DNA of 64,000 nucleotides, from assembly GCA_041879415.1 (NCBI GenBank), contig CP090853.1, positions 180,705-244,704 of the forward strand, in the 5' to 3' direction. Origin of the DNA: Vibrio chagasii. Lineage in GTDB: Bacteria; Pseudomonadota; Gammaproteobacteria; Enterobacterales; Vibrionaceae. Under the pieces are notes generated by a model. It saw nothing but the letters and a program-made list of their open reading frames with translations, was not told the DNA's origin and ran no database searches. Each line of letters opens with the position of its first letter. The stretch's first letter is position 1. The position numbers and the translations under genes were made by a program. This document shows, piece by piece, positions 8,255-17,134 of the stretch.

Positions 8255-10084
8255 ATGCGACGACTTGCCACATTACTTTTTGTTTGTATTTCCCTATTCA
8301 CCCAGCCTGCGTGGGCGCTTTTTGGAAATGACAACGCCGAGCCAAGCTTCGGAGGCAATAACAACGGTTTTGTTCCTGTTGACCAAGCTTTCCCTTTCAA
8401 TTACTACCAGCAAGATGGCAAGGTGCTTCTCGACTGGCAGGTAAAAGAAGGCTACTACCTCTATCAACATAGCCTCTCTTTTAGCGGCCAAAATCTCGCT
8501 ATCGGTAATGTTGAGTTAGAAGATGGTAAACCACACCAAGACGAATTCTTTGGTGAAGTGAGTGTTTATACTCAACCGCTATTCGTACAAGTTCCCCTGC
8601 AAAGTTACCAAGACGGCTCACAGCTGATCGTTAAGTACCAAGGCTGTGCCGAGGCTGGCTTCTGCTACCCTCCAGAAACTCGAGTCATCGACATTGCACC
8701 GTTTGAAGCAACGGGTTCAAGCGACACTGCAGCTAAAACTACCAGTAACCAAGCGAACACCTCACCACAAGTTGCTTCTCCAAAAGCAGAGGTGGCAAAT
8801 AACACAACACCACAATCAAGCGCACCCGTTTCAAAGGAAGCGAGCCTAGCCGATAAACTCGGTGACAGTTGGTGGACCCCATTACTGTTCTTAGCGCTCG
8901 GTGTTGGCTTAGCCTTCACACCGTGTGTTCTGCCTATGTATCCAATCCTAACGGGCATAGTGTTAGGTGGTGGCAAGCTCAGCCAAGGTCGCGCGTTGAT
9001 GTTGTCCTTCATCTACGTGCAAGGCATGGCGCTAACTTACACCCTACTGGGTTTGGTGGTGGCCTCTGCGGGTATGCAATTCCAAGCTGCGATGCAACAT
9101 CCTTATGTGCTGATTGCGTTGAGCGTTCTCTTCGTAGCATTAGCGATGTCGATGTTCGGCGTATATAACCTACAACTGCCGAGCAGTGTCCAAACTTGGC
9201 TCAACAACCAAAGCAACAAGCAGCAAGGTGGCAATACCTTGGGCGTGTTCGCTATGGGTGCTATCTCTGGTTTGGTATGTTCGCCTTGTACTACAGCCCC
9301 ACTCTCGGGTGCGCTGCTGTATGTTGCTCAAAGTGGCGACCTATTTACCGGTGCGATTGCTCTGTACGCGTTAGCCATGGGTATGGGAATTCCGCTCATC
9401 TTGGTAGCGGTATTCGGCAATAAGCTACTGCCAAAAGCGGGCAGCTGGATGGATAAAGTGAAGGTCGTATTCGGCTTTATCTTGCTGGCAGCACCTATCT
9501 TCCTGCTAGAGCGCATTATCCCAGAACTATGGGCAACTGCGCTTTGGTCTGCCCTTGGTTTCATCGCCTTCGGTTGGTTGTATCACAGTAAGAACGCACT
9601 GCCATTTGGTGGCTGGAAGCAAAGTGCAGTAGGTATTATCGCGATGCTTGGTCTGTTTGCTTCTGCACAACCTGCACTAAATTACTGGTTTGCAGAAAAG
9701 AGCGTTGTAGTGGAACAGCAGATCCAGTTTGCACGCATTAACACTGTTGAAGAACTTGAAATTCAGCTCATTGAAGCGAAGAAACTGGGTAAACCGGTAA
9801 TGCTCGATTTCTACGCCGACTGGTGTGTGGCGTGTAAAGAGTTTGAGAAGTACACCTTCCATCAAGCAGATGTCGAGAACAAACTGTCTGACTTCGTGTT
9901 ACTTCAAGCAGACGTGACTCGAAACATGCCACAAGACATTGAACTACTTAAGCAGTTGCAGGTACTTGGCTTACCAACCATTGAGTTCTGGGATAGCGAG
10001 GGTAACCATGTTCCAAATGCTCGAGTGACTGGTTTTATGCCTGCCGATGTATTCTTAAAACACATGCAAGACCACCAGCTATAA
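8255..10084 (+). CDS. dsbD: Thiol:disulfide interchange protein DsbD
   Basis: Inner-membrane protein that carries electrons from cytoplasmic thioredoxin to periplasmic DsbC, DsbG and CcmG. Three parts are visible. After a signal peptide (residues 1-21, ending PAWA) comes a periplasmic immunoglobulin-like domain with the cysteine pair of [10 protein letters not shown] (Cys131, Cys137). A low-complexity Ser/Thr/Ala linker runs from about 150 to 195. The central 8-helix domain has [10 protein letters not shown] (Cys224) and the CSPC motif. A C-terminal thioredoxin-like domain carries [10 protein letters not shown]. The full length of 609 residues is slightly longer than E. coli (565) because of the linker. 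It has its own terminator. Confidence 0.96.
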   Translation: MRRLATLLFVCISLFTQPAWALFGNDNAEPSFGGNNNGFVPVDQAFPFNYYQQDGKVLLDWQVKEGYYLYQHSLSFSGQNLAIGNVELEDGKPHQDEFFGEVSVYTQPLFVQVPLQSYQDGSQLIVKYQGCAEAGFCYPPETRVIDIAPFEATGSSDTAAKTTSNQANTSPQVASPKAEVANNTTPQSSAPVSKEASLADKLGDSWWTPLLFLALGVGLAFTPCVLPMYPILTGIVLGGGKLSQGRALMLSFIYVQGMALTYTLLGLVVASAGMQFQAAMQHPYVLIALSVLFVALAMSMFGVYNLQLPSSVQTWLNNQSNKQQGGNTLGVFAMGAISGLVCSPCTTAPLSGALLYVAQSGDLFTGAIALYALAMGMGIPLILVAVFGNKLLPKAGSWMDKVKVVFGFILLAAPIFLLERIIPELWATALWSALGFIAFGWLYHSKNALPFGGWKQSAVGIIAMLGLFASAQPALNYWFAEKSVVVEQQIQFARINTVEELEIQLIEAKKLGKPVMLDFYADWCVACKEFEKYTFHQADVENKLSDFVLLQADVTRNMPQDIELLKQLQVLGLPTIEFWDSEGNHVPNARVTGFMPADVFLKHMQDHQL

Positions 10085-10115
10085 CGGCAACATTGGTCTA
10101 AATGTAACACCAGAC

Positions 10116-10160
10116 AAAGCCGCACCGCCCCTCATAACGAGATGGCAGTGCGGCTTTTTT
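10116..10160 (+). terminator. Intrinsic terminator after dsbD
   Basis: Stem AAAGCCGCAC / GTGCGGCTTT with an internal GCC/GGC extension, followed by a run of T. Confidence 0.88.
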
Positions 10161-10193
10161 GTTATAGCAAGAAACGCTTTCTTAGAAAGGGGA

Positions 10194-10220
10194 TAAAAGT
10201 CGATATGGTTCAGACTTTTA
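10194..10220. promoter_or_regulatory. Inverted TAAAAGTC repeat upstream of the CrbR-like gene
   Basis: TAAAAGTC (10194-10201) and its exact reverse complement GACTTTTA (10213-10220), 11 bases apart, so centre-to-centre about 19 bp or two helical turns. Similar half sites (CTAAAGTC) occur upstream of other acetate-switch units in this window. This is a candidate autoregulatory operator. Confidence 0.5.
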
Positions 10221-10285
10221 ATGCATAGATATTGTCCACATACTCAATCAGGATGATAATAAATATTAACTAAATTGTTAAAAGT

Positions 10286-10924
10286 ATGGACGTCATGGAC
10301 TCGACCTACACCATCATCATTGCTGATGACCACCCTCTCTTCCGCAACGCCCTATTTCAGTCGGTTCATATGGCGATCAGCGGTGCGAACCTACTTGAGG
10401 CCGACTCTCTCGACGCGTTACTGACTCTGCTTAAAAAAGAAGATGAACCCGACCTACTGCTGCTCGATCTAAAAATGCCGGGAGCCAACGGAATGTCTGG
10501 TCTGATTCAGCTTCGTGCAGAATACCCAGACCTACCGATTGTCGTGATCTCGGCAAGTGAAGACGCTAGCGTGGTCACTCAAGTGAAAAGCCATGGTGCG
10601 TTTGGTTTTATTCCAAAGTCGAGTGACATGCGTGAATTGGTAAGTGCACTGAATCAAGTGCTGAATGGCGACCCGTTCTTTCCTGAAGGGCTGATTACTA
10701 ACAATGCGGCTTGTAGCGACCTTGCAGAAAAAATTGCCACACTGACGCCACAACAATACAAGGTGCTAGGGATGCTTTCCGACGGCCTGCTGAACAAGCA
10801 AATCGCCTATGAATTGAATGTTTCGGAAGCGACCATCAAGGCGCACATGACAGCCATCTTCCGAAAACTGGACGTAAAAAACCGAACTCAAGCGGTTATC
10901 TTACTGCAAGAAGTCCATAATTAA
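10286..10924 (+). CDS. crbR: NarL/LuxR-family response regulator, CrbR-like
   Basis: Two-domain response regulator. The receiver domain (about 1-125) has acidic residues ADD near 13-15, phospho-acceptor Asp61 in [10 protein letters not shown] and the switch Lys in GFIPKSS. The C-terminal LuxR-type HTH (about 145-212) contains [22 protein letters not shown]. Its partner is most likely the CrbS-type hybrid kinase at 17135-20566; CrbS/CrbR controls acs and the acetate switch in Vibrio. The pairing rests on neighbourhood and domain type. The ATG codons at 10286 and 10295 are both possible. Its stop overlaps that of nhaP2: the two convergent genes share the palindrome TTAA. Confidence 0.72.
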   Translation: MDVMDSTYTIIIADDHPLFRNALFQSVHMAISGANLLEADSLDALLTLLKKEDEPDLLLLDLKMPGANGMSGLIQLRAEYPDLPIVVISASEDASVVTQVKSHGAFGFIPKSSDMRELVSALNQVLNGDPFFPEGLITNNAACSDLAEKIATLTPQQYKVLGMLSDGLLNKQIAYELNVSEATIKAHMTAIFRKLDVKNRTQAVILLQEVHN

Positions 10925-12672
10925 GCGCCGCTGACATCCTCATCTAAAGTCGTCTTAGGCAAACATAAACCCAGCTTGACGACTTTATGATCTTCTATCT
11001 CTGCAACCACCCAATTGATGTCATGCCACTCAAAACTATCACCCAATACTGGATGAGGACCAAGTTCGCGTTCAGCCAGCTCTTTTAGCGTCATCTCTCG
11101 CTCTTCTTCAGAACCAAGCTCAATGCCATAGCAATCACTCACTGCCGCAATCGACAAGCCAACCTCAAGGAAGAAATCACCAAAGAATCGTGCAGCCTCT
11201 TCAGCTTCCGGTGCTTCACTGAACAGCTCACTTAAACTGTCTAGGTCTTGGTCTTGGCCAAGCACACAAAGAATATCGTTCGCTTCTAACACTGTGCTAC
11301 CCGATGGGTGAAGCAAAGCGTCTTGTCGAAACAGTGCAGTAATACGTGTGCCTTCCGGCATCGACAAGCGCTTGAGCGGCTCACCGACACACCACTTCTC
11401 TTCTTTCAGCTTGTAGACAAACATCTCCCACTCACTGGTCGGGTAAATCTCGATACCAGTGCGTGAAATAGGTGTCGGTGTTGGTGGCAAGGTGACTTGA
11501 GCCAGCCTCGCAACTTTCATCAAGCTACCACCTTGAACAATCAACGACACCATAACCACGAAGAACGCGATATTGAAATACAATTGAGCATTAGGCAGGC
11601 CTGCCATCATCGGGAACACCGCCAAAATGATCGGCACCGCGCCACGTAAACCTACCCAAGAAACAAACCAGCGCTCCTTGGTGGTAAAACGTCGAAATGG
11701 CAACAGACCTAACCAAACCGACAGCGGACGAGCAAACAGGATCATACCGAAAGCTAGCGCCAAAGCAGGGAGTGCGATTTCCATCAATGTCGATGGTGTG
11801 ACCAAGAGACCGAGAACCAAGAACATCACAATCTGGCTTAGCCAGGTCATGCCATCAAGGACATTGAGAATCGAGTGTCGAGCGCGCGTTGGACGGTTAC
11901 CAATGAACAAGCCCACAAGGTAAATCGACAAGATGCCACTGCCGCCAAGCATATTAGAGAAAGCGAACAGAGCCACACCGCCGCTCAGTACCAGAATCGA
12001 GTAAAGACCATCAGCCAGCTGTATTCGGTTGATTAAACTCCACAGAACCCAACCGCCACCAAGACCAATAAGCGTACCAACACCAAATTGCATCGCGAAG
12101 CTTTTCAGCAGAAAGTTCATCCCCATCTCAGCATCTGGGGTGCCAAGTAGCGCGATTAAGGTCACCGTTAGGAAGACCGCCATTGGGTCGTTGGTACCAG
12201 ACTCTATCTCTAAGGTTGAGCCAACACGCTCGTTGAGGCTCTGCCCTTTGAGCAGAGAAAATACCGCCGCAGCATCGGTCGAGCCCACAATCGCGCCCAC
12301 TAGAATGCCTTGCATCAGTGATAGGTCGAATAGCCAAGCCGCCATTAAGCCGGTGAGGGTAGCAGTACAAGCCACACCTATGGTGGCTAACGACAGCGAA
12401 GGCCAAAACGCGACCTTAAAACTCGCCACCTTAGTGCGCATACCACCATCAAGCAGGATCACGGCAAGCGCGAGGTTACTCACCAAGTAAGTTAATGAAT
12501 AGTCATCAAAATTGATGCCGCCGGGGCCATCTTCGCCCGCCAACATACCAACAAACAAAAAGATCAAAAGAATCGGAACGCCCAATCGTGAGGACACTTG
12601 TGAGAAAAGCACACTGATGGCGATAAGCACTGCACCAGTTAAAAATAAGTGATTAATAGTTATTGCGTCCAA
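10921..12672 (-). CDS. nhaP2: K(+)/H(+) antiporter NhaP2 (CvrA)
   Basis: CPA1-type antiporter that expels K+ or Na+ in exchange for protons, implicated in cell volume and low-pH tolerance. It has 583 residues. The first about 400 form the Na/H-exchanger membrane domain, with the conserved [14 protein letters not shown] core and [11 protein letters not shown] cytoplasmic C-terminal part follows with a TrkA-C-like segment ([18 protein letters not shown]) and a final CorC/HlyC-like segment ([25 protein letters not shown], in pieces). The start is a TTG at 12672 preceded by GGGGGA. It converges on the regulator gene with a 4-bp overlap. Confidence 0.93.
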   Translation of the reverse strand: MDAITINHLFLTGAVLIAISVLFSQVSSRLGVPILLIFLFVGMLAGEDGPGGINFDDYSLTYLVSNLALAVILLDGGMRTKVASFKVAFWPSLSLATIGVACTATLTGLMAAWLFDLSLMQGILVGAIVGSTDAAAVFSLLKGQSLNERVGSTLEIESGTNDPMAVFLTVTLIALLGTPDAEMGMNFLLKSFAMQFGVGTLIGLGGGWVLWSLINRIQLADGLYSILVLSGGVALFAFSNMLGGSGILSIYLVGLFIGNRPTRARHSILNVLDGMTWLSQIVMFLVLGLLVTPSTLMEIALPALALAFGMILFARPLSVWLGLLPFRRFTTKERWFVSWVGLRGAVPIILAVFPMMAGLPNAQLYFNIAFFVVMVSLIVQGGSLMKVARLAQVTLPPTPTPISRTGIEIYPTSEWEMFVYKLKEEKWCVGEPLKRLSMPEGTRITALFRQDALLHPSGSTVLEANDILCVLGQDQDLDSLSELFSEAPEAEEAARFFGDFFLEVGLSIAAVSDCYGIELGSEEEREMTLKELAERELGPHPVLGDSFEWHDINWVVAEIEDHKVVKLGLCLPKTTLDEDVSGA

Positions 12673-13073
12673 TTCGTTCCCCCAAAGAATAAAACTCGTG
12701 ATTAAAGCATGTCTAATTTCTGCTATTAAGCAAGAAAAGGGCTCTAAAAGCAGCGTAATTACTATAACAAACTTATATTTCCCTTCGTGTCATATGCAGG
12801 ACTAAATAATGATTCTCTGTCATTTAGTTGTTAAATTTTATTACTCACTCATTAATTCATCCCTTTTTGTTAGACCTTTGGCTAATTTAACAACCTTGTA
12901 ACATCACATTTTTATATGGTTTTGTCTCCCAACTCCCATATTTCAGTGGATTAGGGCTAATACCGTCCCGACTAAAGTTGCACAGATCCCTTGACTTATC
13001 CTTGCTACATTTCAAATCGTAACATTACGTTAACACAACGACATTCTACGGAAACGGAATAAAGGAGAAGGCA
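12673..13073. other. Divergent promoter region nhaP2 / actP operon
   Basis: About 400 bp without a gene. It is AT-rich in the first half. GACTAAAGT at 12970-12978 matches the word upstream of the DUF294 gene at 22045 exactly. A Shine-Dalgarno AAGGAGAAGG precedes the DUF4212 gene. I could not assign a -35/-10 pair with confidence. Confidence 0.5.
12970..12978 (+). promoter_or_regulatory. Candidate acetate-switch operator upstream of actP
   Basis: GACTAAAGT, about 95 bp before the start of the DUF4212-actP operon. See the finding on the recurrent CTAAAGTC motif. Confidence 0.35.
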
Positions 13074-13340
13074 ATGGCGTTCGAATCTACGGAACATGCT
13101 CAAGCCTACTGGAAGGAAAACTTGGGAATTATGGGAACACTGCTCGCGATCTGGTTCGCAGTGTCTTACGGCGCAGGCATCTTATTTGTTGATGCCCTTA
13201 ACACCGTTCAGTTTGGCGGGTTCAAGCTCGGCTTTTGGTTCGCTCAACAAGGCTCGATATACACCTTCGTGGCGCTGATATTCATTTACGTTGTCCGCAT
13301 GAATGCGCTCGACAAAAAATACAACGTACAGGAAGACTAG
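13074..13340 (+). CDS. DUF4212 small subunit of a sodium/solute symporter
   Basis: An 88-residue membrane protein with two predicted helices (about 19-41 and 58-79). It matches the small-subunit family that is always encoded just before a large Na+/solute symporter. It probably assembles with the ActP-type protein 10 bp downstream. ATG 13074 follows AAGGAGAAGG. Confidence 0.88.
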   Translation: MAFESTEHAQAYWKENLGIMGTLLAIWFAVSYGAGILFVDALNTVQFGGFKLGFWFAQQGSIYTFVALIFIYVVRMNALDKKYNVQED

Positions 13341-13350
13341 AGGCTAGAAC

Positions 13351-15054
13351 ATGGATATTCAAACTTGGACGTTTATTCTCGTCGGTATCACTTTCGCACT
13401 GTATATCGGCATCGCAATCTGGGCTCGCGCAGGGTCTACCAGTGAATTCTACGTTGCGGGCGGTGGTGTACACCCAGTAGCAAACGGTATGGCAACAGCC
13501 GCTGACTGGATGTCGGCAGCGTCATTCATCTCAATGGCAGGTATCATCTCATTCGTTGGTTACGACGGTGCGGTTTACCTGATGGGTTGGACAGGTGGTT
13601 ATGTACTACTTGCGCTATGTTTAGCACCTTACCTACGTAAGTTCGGTCAGTTTACGGTTCCTGATTTCATCGGTGAACGTTACTACTCGAAAACAGCACG
13701 TATGGTAGCGGTATTCTGTGCAATCTTCGTATCATTCACATACGTTGCGGGCCAGATGCGTGGTGTGGGCGTAGTATTCTCTCGTTTCCTAGAGGTCGAC
13801 ATTAACCTAGGTATCATCATTGGTATGGGTATTGTGTTCTTCTACGCAGTACTTGGTGGCATGAAAGGCATCACTTATACGCAGGTAGCTCAATTCTGTG
13901 TCCTCATTTTCGCCTTCCTTGTTCCAGCAATCTTCACGTCAATCATGATGACAGGTAACCCGCTTCCACAAGTTGGTATGGGTTCAACGATTTCAGGCAC
14001 AGACGTTTACCTACTCGATAAACTGGATGGACTCACCGAAGAACTCGGATTTACCGCCTATACCGAAGGTAACAAGAGCATGGTGGATGTATTCTTCATC
14101 TGTGCAGCTCTAATGGTAGGTACTGCAGGTCTTCCACACGTAATCATCCGTTTCTTCACAGTACCTAAAGTACGTGATGCGCGTATCTCAGCAGGTTGGG
14201 CACTACTGTTCATTTCATTGCTATACACAACAGCACCAGGCGTTGCAGCATTCGCTCGTGTAAACATGATTGAAACGATTAACGGCCCAGACATGCAAGG
14301 TGTCGCAGCAGCAGACGCACCTAGCTGGTACAAAAATTGGGAAAGCACTGGCCTAGTAGGTTGGGAAGATAAGAACGGCGATGGCAAAATGTTCTACTCG
14401 GGCGATGAGCGCAACGAGATGAAGATCAACCGTGACATCATCGTACTGGCTTCTCCAGAGCTAGCGAAACTACCAAACTGGGTTGTAGCACTACTGGCAG
14501 CCGGTGGCCTAGCAGCCGCACTATCAACAGCCGCAGGTCTACTACTAGTAATCTCAACATCGATTTCGCATGACTTGTTGAAGAAAGGCTTCAGACCAAA
14601 CATGACCGACAAGCAGGAGCTACTAGCCGCTCGTTTGGCAGCAATGGTCGCGATTATCGGTGCAGGTTACTTGGGTATTAACCCTCCAGGCTTCGTAGCT
14701 CAGGTAGTAGCGTTTGCCTTCGGCTTAGCCGCAGCATCCTTCTTCCCAGCAATTATCCTAGGTATCTTCTACAAGAAGATGAACAAGGAAGGCGCGATTG
14801 CAGGTATGTTGACAGGTATTGCCTTCACGGCAAGCTACATCATCTACTTCAAGTTCGTTAACCCAGCAGCAAGCACACCTGAAAACTGGTGGTTTGGTAT
14901 CAGCCCAGAAGGCATCGGTACGCTAGGTATGTGTCTAAACTTCGTAGTTTCAATTGCGGTAAACAAAGTGACTGCTGAAGTACCACAAGACGTACAAGAG
15001 ATGGTTGAAAACATCCGTTACCCTAAGGGTGCTGGTGAAGCTCACGACCACTAA
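13351..15054 (+). CDS. actP: Cation/acetate symporter, ActP-type large subunit
   Basis: Sodium:solute symporter (SSS family), 567 residues with about 13 predicted membrane segments. The visible SSS features are GGGVHPVANGMATAADWMSAASF near the N-terminus (in pieces), the GGMKG region and AALSTAAGLLLVIS in the middle. It belongs to the subfamily with a paired DUF4212 subunit. Acetate or another short-chain acid is the likely substrate, since acs, CrbS and the CrbR-like regulator are close. A strong terminator follows. Confidence 0.86.
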   Translation: MDIQTWTFILVGITFALYIGIAIWARAGSTSEFYVAGGGVHPVANGMATAADWMSAASFISMAGIISFVGYDGAVYLMGWTGGYVLLALCLAPYLRKFGQFTVPDFIGERYYSKTARMVAVFCAIFVSFTYVAGQMRGVGVVFSRFLEVDINLGIIIGMGIVFFYAVLGGMKGITYTQVAQFCVLIFAFLVPAIFTSIMMTGNPLPQVGMGSTISGTDVYLLDKLDGLTEELGFTAYTEGNKSMVDVFFICAALMVGTAGLPHVIIRFFTVPKVRDARISAGWALLFISLLYTTAPGVAAFARVNMIETINGPDMQGVAAADAPSWYKNWESTGLVGWEDKNGDGKMFYSGDERNEMKINRDIIVLASPELAKLPNWVVALLAAGGLAAALSTAAGLLLVISTSISHDLLKKGFRPNMTDKQELLAARLAAMVAIIGAGYLGINPPGFVAQVVAFAFGLAAASFFPAIILGIFYKKMNKEGAIAGMLTGIAFTASYIIYFKFVNPAASTPENWWFGISPEGIGTLGMCLNFVVSIAVNKVTAEVPQDVQEMVENIRYPKGAGEAHDH

Positions 15055-15131
15055 ACGCGACTACTAAACCGAGATGTTTAGCAAAAAATGACTCAGTACT
15101 TACATTGTAGGGATTAGGTACTGAATCTCAG

Positions 15132-15161
15132 AAAGCCGATACGTTATGTATCGGCTTTTTT
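15132..15161 (+). terminator. Intrinsic terminator after actP
   Basis: Perfect 11-bp stem AAAGCCGATAC / GTATCGGCTTT, loop GTTAT, then T run. Confidence 0.92.
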
Positions 15162-15217
15162 CTTTTGCCTACCGTTTTATAAAAACAGAAACAAAGGGTT
15201 GTTTTTAAAGTTTCATT

Positions 15218-15232
15218 TGATAATAATTATCA
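15218..15232. promoter_or_regulatory. Fur box upstream of the small gene and fumC
   Basis: TGATAAT-A-ATTATCA, an exact 7-1-7 Fur inverted repeat. Extended to 15237 it matches 16 of 19 bases of the classic Fur consensus. It lies about 20-35 bp before the small gene, so iron-bound Fur should repress the small gene and fumC. Confidence 0.85.
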
Positions 15233-15250
15233 TTAACATCCAATAAAGAG

Positions 15251-15643
15251 ATGAAGATGATGATGAAAGAGCAGCAGGTCCTCTATTCGAGGTTCTATAA
15301 AGCGCAGGATCGCTTTACCTCCTCAGAGCAAGTTCACGGCCACGAGCCGTTTGTAATTCGAGACTACATCGAGTGTGCACAAACGCTTGCCGCATACTAT
15401 GAAAAACACGCCGCCCAAGAAAATATCTTGCTATGCGAGCTGTACCTGCGCCAAGTTTTCTTCCATCTGATTGAAGCGATTGAGTCACCTGAGCGCAGTT
15501 TTACCTTTCGTCATATCTGCCTAGACTCAATTCACTCACCACTATTTTATCTAAAACGCCACTACTGCCAGCAACCACATGGCCAAGCGCGTTTTTTGAA
15601 TCTCAGCCAGACACTACAACAAGTCCAAGCCCCACTTGGCTAA
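15251..15643 (+). CDS. Small uncharacterised protein in a Fur-controlled fumC operon (FagA-like by position)
   Basis: A 130-residue soluble protein I do not recognise by sequence. It is rich in aromatic, His and Cys residues and probably all-alpha (YIECAQTLAAYYEKHA; LLCELYLRQVFFHLIEAIE). It has no signal peptide or membrane helix. Four in-frame ATGs lie within 15251-15265; AAAGAG at 15245 fits the ones at 15257-15263 better than the first. It is 12 bp before fumC, behind a Fur box. In Pseudomonas a small Fur-associated gene (fagA) stands in the same place before fumC, so the layout is shared even if homology is unproven. Confidence 0.75.
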   Translation: MKMMMKEQQVLYSRFYKAQDRFTSSEQVHGHEPFVIRDYIECAQTLAAYYEKHAAQENILLCELYLRQVFFHLIEAIESPERSFTFRHICLDSIHSPLFYLKRHYCQQPHGQARFLNLSQTLQQVQAPLG

Positions 15644-15655
15644 CAAGGATAGAAG

Positions 15656-17041
15656 ATGACCCTACAATATCGAATTGAAAAAGACAGCATGGGGGAAGTA
15701 AAAGTCCCTGCTGATGCGCTGTATCAAGCACAAACTCAACGTGCCGCAGATAACTTCGCGTTTAGCTCCCACAAAATGCCCACCAGCTTTATTCAAGCAC
15801 TGGCATTAATTAAACAAGCCGCTGCTGACACCAATGCTCAATTAGGTTTATTGGAAGGCGATATTGCCAATGCGATCGCTGATGCGAGCCAAGAGATCAT
15901 TGATGGTAAACATCTCGATCAATTCCCGATCGATGTTTATCAAACCGGCTCAGGTACTAGCTCCAACATGAACGCCAACGAAGTGATTGCGACACTCGCA
16001 TCAAGAAGTTTGCAAGGCGACGTGAACCCAAACGATCACGTCAATATGGGCCAAAGCAGCAACGATGTGGTGCCAACCGCGATTCAAGTCAGTGTCGCAC
16101 TCACTGCTGAAAACAAGCTGCTACCAGCACTAAGCCACCTGTCTGAAGCACTGAGCGTTAAACAGCAAGAGCTTGCTGAGGTCGTGAAAACCGGCCGCAC
16201 TCACCTAATGGATGCGATGCCGATTACCTTTGCGCAAGAGTTGGGTGGCTGGAAATTCCAGATTGAACACGCTAAACAAGCAATTGAAAGCACCTTGCCC
16301 GCTATTAAAGCACTTGCTCAAGGTGGAACGGCGGTAGGTACAGGCATCAATGCTGACCCTCGCTTTGCCGATAAGTTTGCAAGTAACCTGTCGCAGTCGA
16401 CAAAGATCGGCTTTAACTCGAGTGAAAACTTCTTTTTCAACCTCAGTAGTCAAGATGCGATCGTTGCCTTTTCGGGTCAGCTCAAAACTGCAGCAGTTGC
16501 GATCATGAAGATCGCAAACGATCTTCGTTGGATGAACTCTGGTCCATTAGCTGGCTTAGGAGAAATTGAATTGCAGGCGCTACAGCCAGGCTCATCCATC
16601 ATGCCTGGTAAAGTGAACCCTGTAATACCAGAAGCTGCAGCGATGGCCGCTGCACAGGTGATTGGTAACGACACCACCATTACGGTAGCTGGCCAGTCTG
16701 GCAACTTCCAACTGAATGTGATGCTGCCAGTGATTGCTCATAACGTATTAGAAAGTATCGAGCTTTTAGCTAACAGCTCTGTTGCGCTGGCAGATAAAGC
16801 AATTGCGACTTTCACTGTACGCCAAGACAATCTTGATTTAGCGCTTTCAAAGAATCCAATTCTGGTGACGGCGCTTAATCCTGTAATTGGTTACCTAAAG
16901 GCAGCAGATATTGCCAAGAAAGCCTACAAAGAAGGTTTGCCTATCCTTGATGTTGCAGAAAGAGAAACCGACCTAAGCCGAGAAGAACTCAGCAAGTTGC
17001 TTGACCCAACCGCGCTCACTCAAGGTGGTATCGCAGGTTAA
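15656..17041 (+). CDS. fumC: Class II fumarate hydratase
   Basis: Iron-independent, oxygen-stable fumarase interconverting fumarate and malate in the citric acid cycle. It has 461 residues. The signature GSSIMPGKVNPV lies near 320, with GTGTSSNMNANEV-type substrate-binding residues near 98-112 (here SGTSSNMNANEV) and TGRTHLMDA with the conserved His. The start follows AAGGAT. Being downstream of a Fur box, it is expected to replace Fe-S fumarases when iron is scarce. Confidence 0.96.
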   Translation: MTLQYRIEKDSMGEVKVPADALYQAQTQRAADNFAFSSHKMPTSFIQALALIKQAAADTNAQLGLLEGDIANAIADASQEIIDGKHLDQFPIDVYQTGSGTSSNMNANEVIATLASRSLQGDVNPNDHVNMGQSSNDVVPTAIQVSVALTAENKLLPALSHLSEALSVKQQELAEVVKTGRTHLMDAMPITFAQELGGWKFQIEHAKQAIESTLPAIKALAQGGTAVGTGINADPRFADKFASNLSQSTKIGFNSSENFFFNLSSQDAIVAFSGQLKTAAVAIMKIANDLRWMNSGPLAGLGEIELQALQPGSSIMPGKVNPVIPEAAAMAAAQVIGNDTTITVAGQSGNFQLNVMLPVIAHNVLESIELLANSSVALADKAIATFTVRQDNLDLALSKNPILVTALNPVIGYLKAADIAKKAYKEGLPILDVAERETDLSREELSKLLDPTALTQGGIAG

Positions 17042-17072
17042 ACCAGTCATTCATAACATGTCTATCGGATCA

Positions 17073-17098
17073 AAAAAGGCCTCATCTGAGGCCTTTTT
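17073..17098. terminator. Bidirectional terminator between fumC and crbS
   Basis: Stem AAAAAGGCCTC / GAGGCCTTTTT with ATCT loop. It has A and T runs on both sides, so it can stop both fumC (+) and crbS (-). Confidence 0.9.
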
Positions 17099-17134
17099 AG
17101 GATCTAATAGTTAATGGAAAATAGGTTAATTAAA

